Shown here piece by piece: positions 25,310 to 36,868 of a DNA stretch of 64,000 nucleotides; position 1 is the stretch's first letter, and each line of letters starts with the position of its first letter. The notes under the pieces were generated by a model. That model ran no database searches. It was not told the DNA's origin and saw nothing but the letters and a program-made list of their open reading frames with translations. The DNA comes from Nannizziopsis barbatae (Eukaryota; Ascomycota; Eurotiomycetes; Onygenales; Nannizziopsiaceae): NCBI GenBank assembly GCA_014964245.1, contig JACVYH010000001.1:3864001-3928000 (forward strand). The letters are read 5' to 3'. A program made the position numbers and the translations under genes.

Positions 25310-26636
25310 ATACACGATTCTTGCTCCTATCCGCTGATCAAGAATGCATATATCAGCTCAATGCCCTAGATATTATGGGGCCCAATTGCTTTTTTTATTA
25401 TTATTCTACACATTTTGTGTTTTTTAACCGCTCATATCTGCTCACTCAATCAGAATGAGCTGATCTCAGGTACAAAGCGACATGTTACGCACGGGAACTG
25501 GCCTAAATCACTTGCGTTGTTCTACTATCTAAGTGAAGGCTTAGATGCCCGTGTGGTTGATCCCTGTTTATGATCAAGCTATCACTGAGTTAGCTTTTTC
25601 GAGTTCCCTTTTCGATATGCCCGGCCCTGCGCATGAACAGCATTACCTTTTACTGCTGCTCATCACGCGGCCAACATCTTTCTTCTAATTTTTTGTATGG
25701 TGCATAGTCAACAAGATTCGCGCCTCTGCGCTAGCCTACGAAGTGATGAAGTAGACTTCCAAAGCAGATATGCGATTTGTCCGCGCCCCTTTGCTTTGTT
25801 TCCTCTTTTCGGTGTTTTCTCTTTTGAGTTTCTTCAAAAAGTTTTTCTTGAATTATTTCTCCTTGATAAATTGGTTCACTTGGTTATCCTTCAGGTGGCT
25901 GTGTCACCCAATAATGCTAATGTCCGATTTGTGTATTATTATTGAAACTGTGGGTGATTCTCTTTGTGTACTTAAAACAATTTTGGAATAGCTCTCATTT
26001 TGGAATGGTAGTGGAAGCTTTCATTGATCATGATGTTATCTTCAGACCATACAACTAGGTACATCCAATAGTTACGCCATAAGCTCAAGCAAACGAAGCG
26101 GCACAAGCTCGGCGTCATGCCCGAATCCTTTCTGCTGCTTGAAAATGATGGATTAATGTGGTTGAATGATTTGTTTCATCCACCCGGGATTTGATATCCC
26201 GATTGTGCTTTGCAGTTCCTGCAAGTCGCTCGTTCCTCCAGCCGTGTCCGCGCCGCTCCACCAATGGAGATTGCCATATCGCGGATTCGCCAAGCGGATT
26301 CTACAGGATGGACGGAGAGGTTCGCCACGTCGCTGCAAGCCTTGTTGAAGACGGTGTTGCAGGATCCAAACATTTCAGCATTCATCCTACCCTTGTGGCT
26401 TTCTTGGCCTGTAAACTCTCGAGTTAGGGCAGTCCGTGCCTGACCAAAAGTGTAACTAATCTGCCGTGCGACGACATGATGAGAGCGGAGTAACTTACAT
26501 CCACCTACTCCGTACTCCGTACATACATAATTGAATCTCTAGCCCTTCAACTCTCAGTCCTTTTGATTCAAAATTCGGTTCTACTGACCAGGCTTCTTCC
26601 TCTTCTTGCATTTGATAATTGCGAAGCATATGCAAG
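25310..26636. other. Intergenic, about 1.3 kb
   Basis: 3' UTR of the F-box gene and promoter of AMP deaminase. A more GC-rich patch at about 26190-26445 is open in several frames on both strands. A double heptamer element lies at 26506-26521, just upstream of the AMD1 start. Confidence 0.4.
26506..26521 (-). repeat. TACGGAG heptamer element (double)
   Basis: On the plus strand reads TACTCCGTACTCCGTA, two heptamers in tandem, about 115 nt upstream of the AMP deaminase start. Confidence 0.55.
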
Positions 26637-29600
26637 ATGGCAGAACCATGTCGAGACCAAGAGTTCGACCCGTCCCACCGGAAAATTCCCAATCCCCACT
26701 TGACTGCACCTAGTTTCGCACCAGACGAAATGAACAAGTCACCAATAGCATGTGTCCCAAGCTCGTCAGGTACCATGGACGGAAACATCATCGAACAATC
26801 CGGAAATATGGGCAATTCAGCCCACGATGACGACGACTCTGGTTGCGAGTCTCCCATCCTTCCTCGAGACAGACAACGACGCACCGCAACCTATGACTAC
26901 GCGTACGAGAAATCCGTTAGCCATGCCGAAGCGAAACTTTTCTACCAGCGCCACCAGCAGAGTTATCGTCCTACCGATGGAGAGACACCTCAGAGTCCTC
27001 CTTTAGTAGCCAGGTCCGCGGCTTTACCTTCCAACTCCGTGGAGTTTGAGTCACCAACCCGACCACCGAGCACTACGTCCCGGCTGAGTAGCCAAGCGTA
27101 CACTCTTCCACCGCCTAGCCAGCATATATCGACTACAACAGGTTTACTACGCAGTGCGGGGCTGGCTGCAGCGGATCAGTCCGCTCGAAGTCATGTCTCC
27201 CACCCGACCGTTGTCCACGATACCGAATCGCGGTTGCTTTCCTCACAGGGAATACATGGTGCTGGTGCTGGAATCGGAGTTGGACCTGGGGCGGGGGGTT
27301 TTGTCGCTAGCGATGATGCGATTGCGGCCGAACTGGGTGTGATATGCCATAAGATTCAATCACTGCTGGATACGCGGCACAAATATATTCGGCTTTCGTT
27401 GCAGAGTCTAGGTGATAACCCGCGAGATGAACCAGGGTGGAACATCTACCCGCCACCTCCAGATCCGGCCTGGGCCGAGTTTGGTGATCCAACTGGTGCC
27501 AATAGCTTGTCAAATAGCATAGTAGGACTCCCCAAAGGCCCAGGAGCTGATCGTGATGGAATCTCTGCTTCTTCCACGCGCAAGAGGCGAAAGCCGGGTC
27601 AGGATATTGGCGAAGATTTTGATATGGAAGATCTTTTGCCTGTACCGGAGGCTTCTACCATGGTTTTCAAATTAGACGAAAGCAGCGTTTATCAGGTTTA
27701 TGAAACCACTGAGGCTAGCGAGCTGAACCAACCCATTGTCCAAATCCCATCACTTCGAGACTTTTACATGGACTTAGATACCATCATTGATGTTTCGACT
27801 GATGGACCTATCAAATCCTTTGCGTTCAAAAGACTATCTTATCTTGAGGGGAAATTTCAGCTTCACGCCCTGTTAAACGAATATCAGGAAATTGCTGATA
27901 GCAAAAGAGTACCGCATAGAGATTTTTACAACGTCCGAAAGGTGGATACTCACGTTCATCACTCGGCATGTATGAACCAGAAACATCTGCTACGGTTTAT
28001 CAAGAGTAAAATGAAGAAGTCTCCAGATGAGGTTGTTTTGTTTAGGGATGGAAAGCATTTAACATTGCGAGAGGTGTTTGAGAGTATCAACCTGACTGCT
28101 TACGACCTGAGCATCGACACTCTTGACATGCACGTAAGGACCCTGGCACTTAAATTACCTGCTATCATTATTGACCTAACATAACAGGCACATGTTGACT
28201 CGTTCCATCGTTTTGACAAATTCAATCTCAAGTACAATCCAATCGGTGAATCCCGTTTGCGCGAAATCTTCCTGAAGACGGATAACTACATCAAAGGTCG
28301 GTATCTAGCTGAAATTACTAAAGAAGTTATTGCCGATCTAGAGTCGAGCAAATACCAAATGGCGGAATGGCGCATCTCGATCTACGGCCGTTCTATGGAC
28401 GAGTGGGACAAGCTCGCGGCTTGGGTCATTGACAATAAGCTCTTTTCTCCCAACATCCGTTGGCTTATTCAAGTACCCCGGCTTTATGATGTTTACAAGT
28501 CCAATGGCATTGTCGATGATTTCGAAGCCATTATAAAGAATCTTTTCCAGCCGCTCTTCGAAGTGACTCAAGATCCGAGCAGCCATCCAAAATTGCACAT
28601 CTTTTTACAACGAGTCGTTGGGTTTGATAGTGTCGATGATGAAAGCAAAGCCGAGCGTCGATTGTATCGAAAATTTCCAATTCCAAAGCAATGGAATACC
28701 CATCAAAATCCACCTTATAGTTACTGGATCTACTTCATGTTCGCGAACATGGCATCGTTGAACACCTGGCGGAAACAGCGTGGTTTCAATACATTGGTGT
28801 TCAGACCGCATTGTGGTGAAGCTGGTGACCCAGATCATCTTGCCTCTGCATTCCTTTGTTGTTTAGGTATCAGTCACGGAATTTTACTACGGAAAGTGCC
28901 TTTGCTACAATATTTATTTTATCTCGACCAAATCGGCATCGCGATGTCTCCGTTGAGCAATAACGCATTGTTTCTTACTTATGAGAGGAACCCTTTCGCC
29001 ACATTCTTCCGAAGGGGGCTAAATGTGTCATTGTCTACAGACGACCCATTGCAGTTTGCTTTTACTAAAGAACCACTAATTGAGGAATACGCAGTCGCGG
29101 CGCAGATCTATAAATTCAGTGCAGTTGACATGTGTGAGTTGGCGAAACACTCAGTTGATCAGAGTGGATTTGAATTATGCCTGAAGCAGCGCTGGTTGGG
29201 TCCGAATTGCCATCTACCTGGTGTGGCTGGGAACAACATGGCGAAAAGCAATGTCCCAGATATTAGGGAAGCGTTCAGATTCGAAACTTTGCTCGGAGAG
29301 CTTGGCCTGTATGCACCCCAGTAACCAGTTTTAAATGTCATGAAGTTGCTAATTCCTCGCTACTTGAGGATCGAACGATACTCATCAAGCTCAGCGACAC
29401 AGCCGCAAACCCCGAAAACTTTTGCACTCAATAAAGTATGGCAGCCAGCACAAATGGGATCCCCATCAATTTCCGGCAATGCCAGTTCGGTCGGTGCTCC
29501 TGTATCATCGATTCCCGCTCTTGCACCGACCAATACTAGTCCAAGCGGATATGATCTCACCGGCGGTTCACCGCCCAATCTGCCACAGCCTAGGCCGCCA

Positions 29601-29984
29601 ACCAGCGCCTCGTTCACGGACTTACACAAGCAATCTAATGGCCCTAATGCCACCTCTCCCACCTTGCATCGACAGCAGCTAGGCACGGATACAAAACAGC
29701 CGTATGCTTCGGCCAATTCCGGCCCTCACGATGTCGTTTCTCCCACAAGCCTAAATGGCCCTGTAATAGATCAGAAGATCTTTCCAGGAATAGTGCATGC
29801 CAGAGTGAGACGAAGCAGCAGCCTACTTGGTCAGGAACAAAACCCCTGGGCAGAGAGTGAGACTGGTGTGGGAGAAGCTCTCACTGAGGAGCATATGCCA
29901 GGTGCTTATGATGCCGATGACAGCCCCCAGTATGAGGAACAACGACCAAATTGGCCAAAGGTTGAGGATCATGAAGATGACTGA
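26637..29984 (+). CDS. AMD1: AMP deaminase
   Basis: Exons 26637-28133, 28188-29320 and 29369-29984 give 1081 residues. It deaminates AMP to IMP in purine salvage and adenylate balance. The disordered N-terminal about 230 residues are typical of the regulatory region. The catalytic core starts near residue 380. Zinc ligands and catalytic motifs are present: VDTHVHHSACMN (about 436-447), FRPHCGEAGD and SLSTDDPLQF (about 780). The third exon adds a Pro/Ser-rich tail with no catalytic role and a 48-nt intron removes the stop at 29322. Start taken at 26637, the first ATG in frame; the upstream open part has no ATG. Confidence 0.95.
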
Positions 29985-30956
29985 ATGGTATGAATGGTAT
30001 TATTTAGCCCTGATACTCACATCTCTCTGTTGCAAAAGTTTTCAATCATCAGAATACGAAATAGAATCTGCTCTTTTGGCTCCTCTTTTATTTAGCTATG
30101 TCGGGTATGTCGGGTTTTCTCTGTGATCGGGCAATTGTTTTCTCAAAATAGCATCCTTTAAGGTACTGGTCCGTAATGCTTCTAGAATCTTGCCGCTTTT
30201 GGCGACAATGATGACAAAGCCGTTGTCTCCCATTCGCCCTGTGTCAATGATGTAATCAGGCTTAAAAGCTCCATCGCACTAGTCTATCTTTAGACTAAAC
30301 AAGTCAGTGTGGTCACATGTGACGGAATCGAGTCACGAGAGTTTCAGGAAACATGCCGGCGGCTGCAAATAAGGTGTGGAGGTACTTTGATGACGAGGGA
30401 TTTATTCTTGGCACCCTTGTTTTTTGACCTGGGTCAGCCTGTCGCGGTAAGGTTTGAAAAGCTTCGCCCACCAGCAAACGCAAGGGAGCTTCCTTGGAAG
30501 TCTGGGCCCTCTTCCGTCCCTTCCACCACTCTTCATCAGCCTCGACTCCTATTCTGGTAAGAAAAGGGGTATATTTTCCTCGTCTGTCGTTTCCGAGCCT
30601 CTCTTTGGTACCCTATATAAGGGTGCATCTGTCAGTCTTTCATCGATCGCTTTGGTGGTTCAGTTGGATTTTCCTCGGGCGTGATTCGTGTTATCGGCGG
30701 CGACCTTCCAAGTTTCCGGTGGGCCCAGAACAGCACATCAACCTGTCGTTTTGTCGGCGACAGCGGGTTTGGAATCTCATTAACAGCCGCTATCAGAGAA
30801 CTGATGGGACCCAAGGATGTTCGCGGGCGACATCATAACCATCCCTACTGTCCTTTTCGTCCTTTCGACTTGTTTCACGATCCACCGATCCGAGCAGTAG
30901 ACGATTATTATAAACGTTGGAGGAGACGCAAATTTGGTTGAATTATCGGAATTATC
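29985..30956. other. Intergenic, about 970 nt
   Basis: Upstream region and probable long leader of the gene at 30957. Several short plus-strand frames (for example 30309-30560) overlap in different frames and show no family. I treat them as chance or uORFs. Confidence 0.4.
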
Positions 30957-32789
30957 ATGGAACTGGAAGAGCAATCACGGCAGGAAAACCGTACCGTAAA
31001 CAACAATGAGGAAGGCAGTTCGGCCAGCGTGCCAAAACGAAGGTTCGCTCCGCTGCTTGTCGAGTCGAACAGCTATCGATCGTTAGCGAAGAACGCCGTC
31101 GGCCGTAACCCGAGAGACCCGGCCGAGCCAAGTACGTCTCTATCTCGAAAAATAAAGCCACAGTTAATCGAGACAACGAAAGACCATCGTGGCGGAAAAC
31201 AGGCAGGATTACAAAATCTGAGCTCCTTGCAGCGACGGACCAAGTCGAGAAACAGCACGATCCCTGGACCAGAGCCTAGCTCTAAACGATTTCATCCTCA
31301 GCTTGTCGAAACCGCAAAACGATCCGTCCGACGCTCACCACCCAATCCTCCCTCACATTATCCCCAGGATCATAACAGGATACAGAATGCGGAATGGAAT
31401 ACAAGGCCGTTGCCGACACATGTTGAGGAGTCCCGATTTTCTTACGCAAGCCTCCGACGTCGTCAGGAGAAGCGACAGCATTCCTTTCGAGTCCCTGACC
31501 TTCCCGTGATACAGTCTAACAGTAGTCAGGAATCACTTGTTTCGGCTGAGGATTCCGTCACCACTTCTCATACTTTCCTATCGGAAAAATATTCCCAGGC
31601 TGGTCAAAGCCCTAAATCCCAGTCACCCGAAGCGTTCATGGAAGTTAATCTTGACTCTTTACCCGCCGAGACCCGGGAGAGGCTATTAAAAGAGAGGACC
31701 CTGGCGGCATTTCCCAATGAGCAAGTGCATCAACCTGTCGCCCATTTCGCGATTGATAAGGAAGATGAGGAGCCATCGGAAGATGATATCCTGGGCACAG
31801 CTTTCAGGAGCATGACCCTTGACTTATCAAGGTGTCGCCGAGAGTCTAGTACGGAATTGACATGGGAATTGGAAGAAATGAGACGGCATAAGCACGAGTC
31901 AGAAATGCGTGCTAGAGAGAAGCAATTTACTTCCGCTCAGTCCCAATTCTCCGCCGCTGCCTTGGCATCAAAACGGATGATGGAATTCAACGCCATTAAT
32001 TCCCGGCATAATGCTACTGACGCTGGAAACAAAAGACGTGCTGTGCGCCCTCCAATGCTAGGTAGCGACATTGTTTTTCCTTTGTGTGAATCTCCACAAA
32101 CAACCAAGTGCGAAACCGATCAGGCTCCGAAATCACATCACAGGAACACTGGCAGCGAATCACCTCAGCAACATCCAAGTCCTCTGTGGACCCCTGATGC
32201 TCACTCGAATGTTTGCGAGGAGCCCGGGTTATGGCATGGCACATGCAATAAGAAACTCAGCGAATCGGATACGTTGATTCTCCCCTCTCCTCGATTCCTC
32301 GTTTCAAAGCCTGCTCCTGAGAATGCTATGTGTATTGAAGTTACTACTTCTAGTACAAACTTCACCAACCTTGCAGTTCCAGGAACGACCTGTTCTCGTT
32401 CTCACTTGGAACAGCGGGGCGAGGATGAAGACAAAGAAGTTTCGAATATAGATATCTTGGATGAATTTGATGATAACTTTGTCACGCAAATATATAATTA
32501 TCTGTCTCTTGGCTACCCATGCCTTGCACGGGATTATGATGAGGAAATCGGCCTCGTTACTGGCATATCTCTCGAAGAGCTCCAACAAGACGATAAATAT
32601 GTCAATGCAAAGGGCTACCTCGGTGCCCCGGAACGATCTCAGAGTGAGGAGCCGGAGAAACGGTGTGCCCGGTGGGCGGCTTTAAAGCTTTATATTCACG
32701 AATGGGCAAGCCGTCAACCCCGATCAACCAATCCAGGATTCGGTCCGGAGGGTTGGGGAGTTAGACCAAGGGGTAGCTGGGCGGTTTAA
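30957..32789 (+). CDS. Uncharacterised protein with triple RFxPxLVE motif
   Basis: Single exon, 610 residues, first in-frame ATG at 30957. Function is not recognised. The N-terminal 120 residues carry three copies of one short motif: KRRFAPLLVESN, SRKIKPQLIETT and SKRFHPQLVETA, spaced about 40-45 residues apart. The middle is Ser/Arg/Gln-rich and disordered, with a charged helical stretch near residue 300 (LTWELEEMRRHKHESEMRAREK). The C-terminal about 110 residues look folded (ILDEFDDNFVTQIYNYLSLGYPCLARDYDEE) and end in a basic, Trp-containing tail. Probably conserved among related fungi, judging from the ordered C-terminus; localisation unknown, no signal peptide or membrane span. Confidence 0.75.
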   Translation: MELEEQSRQENRTVNNNEEGSSASVPKRRFAPLLVESNSYRSLAKNAVGRNPRDPAEPSTSLSRKIKPQLIETTKDHRGGKQAGLQNLSSLQRRTKSRNSTIPGPEPSSKRFHPQLVETAKRSVRRSPPNPPSHYPQDHNRIQNAEWNTRPLPTHVEESRFSYASLRRRQEKRQHSFRVPDLPVIQSNSSQESLVSAEDSVTTSHTFLSEKYSQAGQSPKSQSPEAFMEVNLDSLPAETRERLLKERTLAAFPNEQVHQPVAHFAIDKEDEEPSEDDILGTAFRSMTLDLSRCRRESSTELTWELEEMRRHKHESEMRAREKQFTSAQSQFSAAALASKRMMEFNAINSRHNATDAGNKRRAVRPPMLGSDIVFPLCESPQTTKCETDQAPKSHHRNTGSESPQQHPSPLWTPDAHSNVCEEPGLWHGTCNKKLSESDTLILPSPRFLVSKPAPENAMCIEVTTSSTNFTNLAVPGTTCSRSHLEQRGEDEDKEVSNIDILDEFDDNFVTQIYNYLSLGYPCLARDYDEEIGLVTGISLEELQQDDKYVNAKGYLGAPERSQSEEPEKRCARWAALKLYIHEWASRQPRSTNPGFGPEGWGVRPRGSWAV

Positions 32790-33614
32790 TTGCCGCAATT
32801 TTGCGAAATGGGGATCGCATTCTCTACTTTTTTTCTTTTTTTTCTCTCCTTATTTTCTCAATTCTTTTTTTTTTTTTTAAGCTCTGCTCTTACGGGTTGT
32901 ATTGTTCTCGTCCCGGAGTCCTCTGGTATATATATTTTGTAATAGAAGCCACCTCGTTTATCATTTTTAGCATAACTATGTATATCATTTGATTAACCAC
33001 CCCAATAGCTGGACAGCTCGTCATCTCTAATCAACAACTTCCAAGTCTTAACAGCACATGAGTACCGGCTTTCTCCGCGGATGCGAGGAGTAGCTCCGGA
33101 TAAATACAGGGCCGTTCAAAGGGTCTTAGTAAAATACTCCCATACTTTCATTGCTGAATAACAGCAGGAAGATCCTGCTTCAATCAGCTCAGTCACCAGT
33201 TGGCATAACGAAAATTTCTCGCACTCTAGTATCCTACAGACCATTCGAATACCCTGTTATAGTTGTTAACCGAGTGTTTTCAATGTTCAGACTTTGAGCT
33301 TCTGGTACTTTTAAAAAATCTCAAGAATGGCTCACATCCTTGTCCTCAAAATGCACAACGACAGGGAACTGTTGATTGGAAGGATCTTGCTGCTCAAATG
33401 AAACAAAAGAATTCATTGTCAACACTGACTTTAACTATTGATCTCTGTATCATCTCACCACTTTCTTTTGTCAATCTTTGATTGCCAGATTGCTGCTATG
33501 CACCGTCTCAGGGAATGGCTGCGTGACTGCAAGCGTGAGCGAATAAACAAACATGCCAATTCTCCCGGCATGGCCTCCTAACAGCCACTCCGTCCTCGTC
33601 ATCGGCTACGGCAA
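32790..33614. other. Intergenic, left border of the accessory island
   Basis: Poly-T tracts at about 32826-32878 follow the preceding stop. The rest is AT-rich without a supported gene; it marks the transition into a gene-poor stretch. Confidence 0.4.
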
Positions 33615-34538
33615 ATGGCGGCTTTTTTCAATTTTTCCCCTTTGAAATTCGACAACTTATTCCCAGAGGCAATAGGGAAAACTTTTGATCTGCGTTTACT
33701 ACCCCTGGTAGCAAACCCACTAGAGACGCATTTCACTGCCCATTTATTCAATCACACCAACTCCATACGCGAGTACTTTAACGATTCTACAAAACCTTTG
33801 CAGTGGCAGTGGTGCAGCAGCATTTGCCACGCATCGCCCCTAGCTTCAGGTACAAATGGCCATACGGGCACGACAATAGCCATTATTGCTGGGGAGGTCT
33901 CGCGGATTATTGTGATTTATTTGCCGGGAAAACACCTACCAAATGCATGATGGGCGCCATGAGATAGCTTTTGACTTGTCAGCAAGCATATATTGAGGGC
34001 ATGAAGTGCTATATCGAACAAATCGACGGCATATATGTTTTTCGTCGATTGACGGACCTATTAGTACCGCAACTGTGTGCAGCGATCAGGTCCGTCAAGC
34101 TTCGCTGGAACATTTATCCGTGGAGAGATCCTCCGCGTTTCACTTGGTACCACCGGCATTTTCTTTCAGCTGATATGAAAGCTTTCATTTCGTCACTGAA
34201 AGCTGTTCCAACGGTGCTGCCTGATTTAAGGTTATGTACCTCTCAATAAAAAACGACTTGGGAAGGGCTACAAATATGTGCGGTCAGGAGAAAGACGATT
34301 GGATATTCAATGCAAGCGAAAAACTCCTACAGCTCTGGTGGAGTGCCGGATCGCGCTTCCGGCTCTTTACTATCGCGAACGCAAATTCAGGGAACAGTGG
34401 ATAGGGACTTTTGACGAAGACATATACTTTGGAAAGGATAAACTGTGGCGGGCTCTCCCATTACAGAACGGAAACCGAATGCAAACTCTTGATGGATATT
34501 GCGCTTGGATTCCAGGCCAGGAGCTCTACTATCGATAA
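33615..34538 (+). pseudogene. Decayed DUF7730-like gene
   Basis: Three pieces in different frames together resemble fungal DUF7730 proteins. The middle piece (33971-34249) reads LLTCQQAYIEGMKCY ... SVKLRWNIYPW, the family's typical TCRQIY..A and L.LHW blocks. It should continue as YLSIKNDLG, but that lies in another frame from about 34235. The final block, DKLWRALPLQNG and GYCAWIPGQELYYR (to 34538), is in yet another frame. No intron with consensus signals explains these shifts, so at least two frameshifts are likely. The N-terminal piece (33615-33950) is only loosely attributable. Family assignment is from memory of the pattern. Confidence 0.5.
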
Positions 34539-34954
34539 AGTGCCGAACAGCTTGATAGTTTCCTCCCAATTTGTACTATTTTTGGCTGTTTGGGGTTTGA
34601 CCAAATGACAGCCCAGTAAATGCAGCCGTGACAGTTGGCAGCATGGCAGTAATATTTTGGCACGGACACTGCATTGATATAATGTTTTACTGCCAGAAAC
34701 TGTATAGACTCCACATTCAAGACTGAAATGAAAAATCAGTAGATGCTTTTATTAGGTACTGGAAACTGCTGGAAGTGATATTTTTCTTTCGAATCATCAT
34801 CCAACAATCGGTACCCTTCCTGCAAACAACGAAATATCATACACACGTCTGGGCATTTCTGAAACCTCCAATATTTTGAAATATTGGTAATTATTGTTTC
34901 AATGTGAGTAGCTCAGCCTCGGCAGGGCCTTGAAATTCAACAGTCATTGTACGA
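34539..34954. other. Intergenic downstream of the metalloprotease gene
   Basis: AT-rich 3' flank of the minus-strand metalloprotease gene; contains the inverted repeat at 34868-34887. No gene seen. Confidence 0.4.
34868..34887. repeat. Inverted repeat, possible 3' hairpin
   Basis: Perfect 9-bp arms CCAATATTT and AAATATTGG separated by TG, about 70 nt beyond the stop codon of the minus-strand metalloprotease. It could form a hairpin in the 3' UTR, but AT-rich DNA yields such arms by chance. Confidence 0.4.
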
Positions 34955-36234
34955 TTATGAAGGAGGAGGGCTGTCCAACTTCCGAATTCTATCCATCAGC
35001 CCGCTAGCTGTCCTCTGAATTGCTGTGGGAATAAATGGCGTTGGTTTGCCGTACATGTAGTACAAGCCCTTAATATCAGATGAGCTTGGTCTGAATACCG
35101 GCTTTATCTTTCCATCTTTAGGCTTCTTAAGCATGACTGTTTCGTGTTCTTCTCGACTGGTCCTTATGCCGCCGCCATCGCTAGGATCTTTGGGATGTCA
35201 GCTGGACCGAGAATCTTGGATGAATGAAACAATCATACATGTCATAATAGAATTCCAGTCCGGCTCCTTTCTACTCTCGTCTCCTTGAGCATAATTGAAT
35301 GCTGGTAGCCAGTTGAACGCACCGTCAAAACCGGCCTCTTTAGCCCGATTCCGGTCCCTACACATTTCGCGGATCAAGCTTCGCTTGTTCTCGCGGTCGT
35401 AATGAGCAAATTCCGCATCCGTGTTGATGCGGATAACGGTAGCCTCATAGTCTCTCAATTTCTCACAGAAAAAGCTGTCCTTCCCAAAAAAGTATCCCTT
35501 CTCGTCTGCCGTTCCACGAAAGTTATCATTTTGCCACCACCTATAGTTCTGGTGCTCATGCAACATGCCCCATGCGTGCTATTGAATTGTTGAAAAGATA
35601 TCATTATTAACATGCCCATTTCAAATGCTCAAGTTGCAAGTGGAATCATACTCACCCCCATTTCGTGTGCAAAATTGGCAACAACATTCTTCATGCCCAG
35701 CTGTAAAGAGTCCGACAGCACCATTTTCGAGCCTCCAGTTTCAAAAGTATTATCACTATGAGGTACCTTTTGTTGTCCGACACTCGTTGCCATTCTCTCA
35801 ACACCTTCCCCAGCGTATAATACGAGCAAGAATTCCCTGCGCTGCGAGGCATCATTGCAGAGAGGATGATTGACGGGCAACATCTCAAAGTTAAAATCCC
35901 GTTCATCCAAGCCAGAATTCGCCCAAAGCTTGCGCGCAGCTTCCAGGCGAGATTTCAGTATTCTCTCAGCCGACTTTATTTGTCCTCCGTGCATGTGGTT
36001 TTTATCTTCAAAACAGACTTTGATATGGCCCATTGGCCAAAGACCGTAAGCAGAATTGTCTTCATTGATGTACCAACGTTTATCGAGGGGACTGGATTCA
36101 TGATTGACAGAAAAATTGTGAAGGCCAGTCCCGATTCCAATGCTAGATTTCGACGCGAGGATTGCCGAGATAACATCAGATATAGCAAAAAGCCATAACA
36201 TAAAAACAAGCAAACAGGTAGTATAAATACCCAT
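34955..36234 (-). CDS. Secreted metzincin-type zinc metalloprotease
   Basis: Exons 36234-35656, 35578-35239 and 35187-34955 give 383 residues. The N-terminus MGIYTTCLLVFMLWLFAIS is a signal peptide. Splicing exon 1 to exon 2 creates the zinc site HEMGHAWGMLHEHQ, i.e. HExxHxxGxxH plus the following Glu of astacin-like enzymes. Splicing exon 2 to exon 3 creates SIMTYPS, the metzincin Met-turn with its Tyr. Both key motifs are thus split by introns and rebuilt exactly. HIKVCFEDK upstream and DIKGLYYMYG downstream fit fungal zincins. It should be a secreted endopeptidase. Neighbours on both sides are decayed genes, so this looks like the surviving member of an accessory island. Confidence 0.82.
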
Positions 36235-36868
36235 TTTGAGCAGAGAAAAACTGCTTAGACTATCTCCAAGATAGCCCAAAATGAAAAATGAAAACCACAG
36301 TGGCACGAAGCCCAATTGATGAAAATTTTTCTCCTTTCAATTGACCCACTGACTGCTGTGTGCCGAGCGTCTGACTCCCTGAGGCATTTAAGAGAGCTTG
36401 GGATCATCATAACGCTGCAATCAGTGGACAATAAAATTGTTGGTGGTATTGAAAGGTTTTAAGCAGCTTGGGGATATTTCAAGCCTAGTTCGATATCCTG
36501 GCCCCAAGGAATAGTATTCGTTTTGAAAATTGCCATTTCAGCTGAGGATATCCATCAATACTGAAAAATATGATTTTTGGAGAGCCAATGGCCCTCAGAG
36601 ATTCATTGCCTGTGGGAGGTGGGCTACAGTGAGAAAAAGTCCCAATATGTGTCAAGGACCTCCAGTCCTAGTCAATGGCGGCTAGGAAAGAACGAAACGA
36701 TGAATGCGGCTTGGAGTTGGTTGGAATCAAGGATCCTCGGACACGGCAGGTGCGCTAGCTAGTTAGTTAACTAGTTAACTAACTAATTGCGCTAATTGGC
36801 GCCGTCTGTAGTCAACTAGTTAGAACTCCAGAAACTCGTTCAAGCCCATGATTGAGCGAGGAAAGCAG
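36235..36868. other. Intergenic with palindrome
   Basis: Promoter side of the metalloprotease gene, then upstream flank of the SGNH-lipase relic. Contains the 26-bp palindrome at 36760-36785. No gene supported. Confidence 0.4.
36760..36785. repeat. 26-bp perfect palindrome
   Basis: A perfect palindrome centred on ACTAGT and built of TTAGTTAAC steps. Imperfect pairing continues outward, with GCGC on each side (36752-36755 and 36789-36792). Could extrude as a cruciform, or mark the junction of a lost element. Confidence 0.6.
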
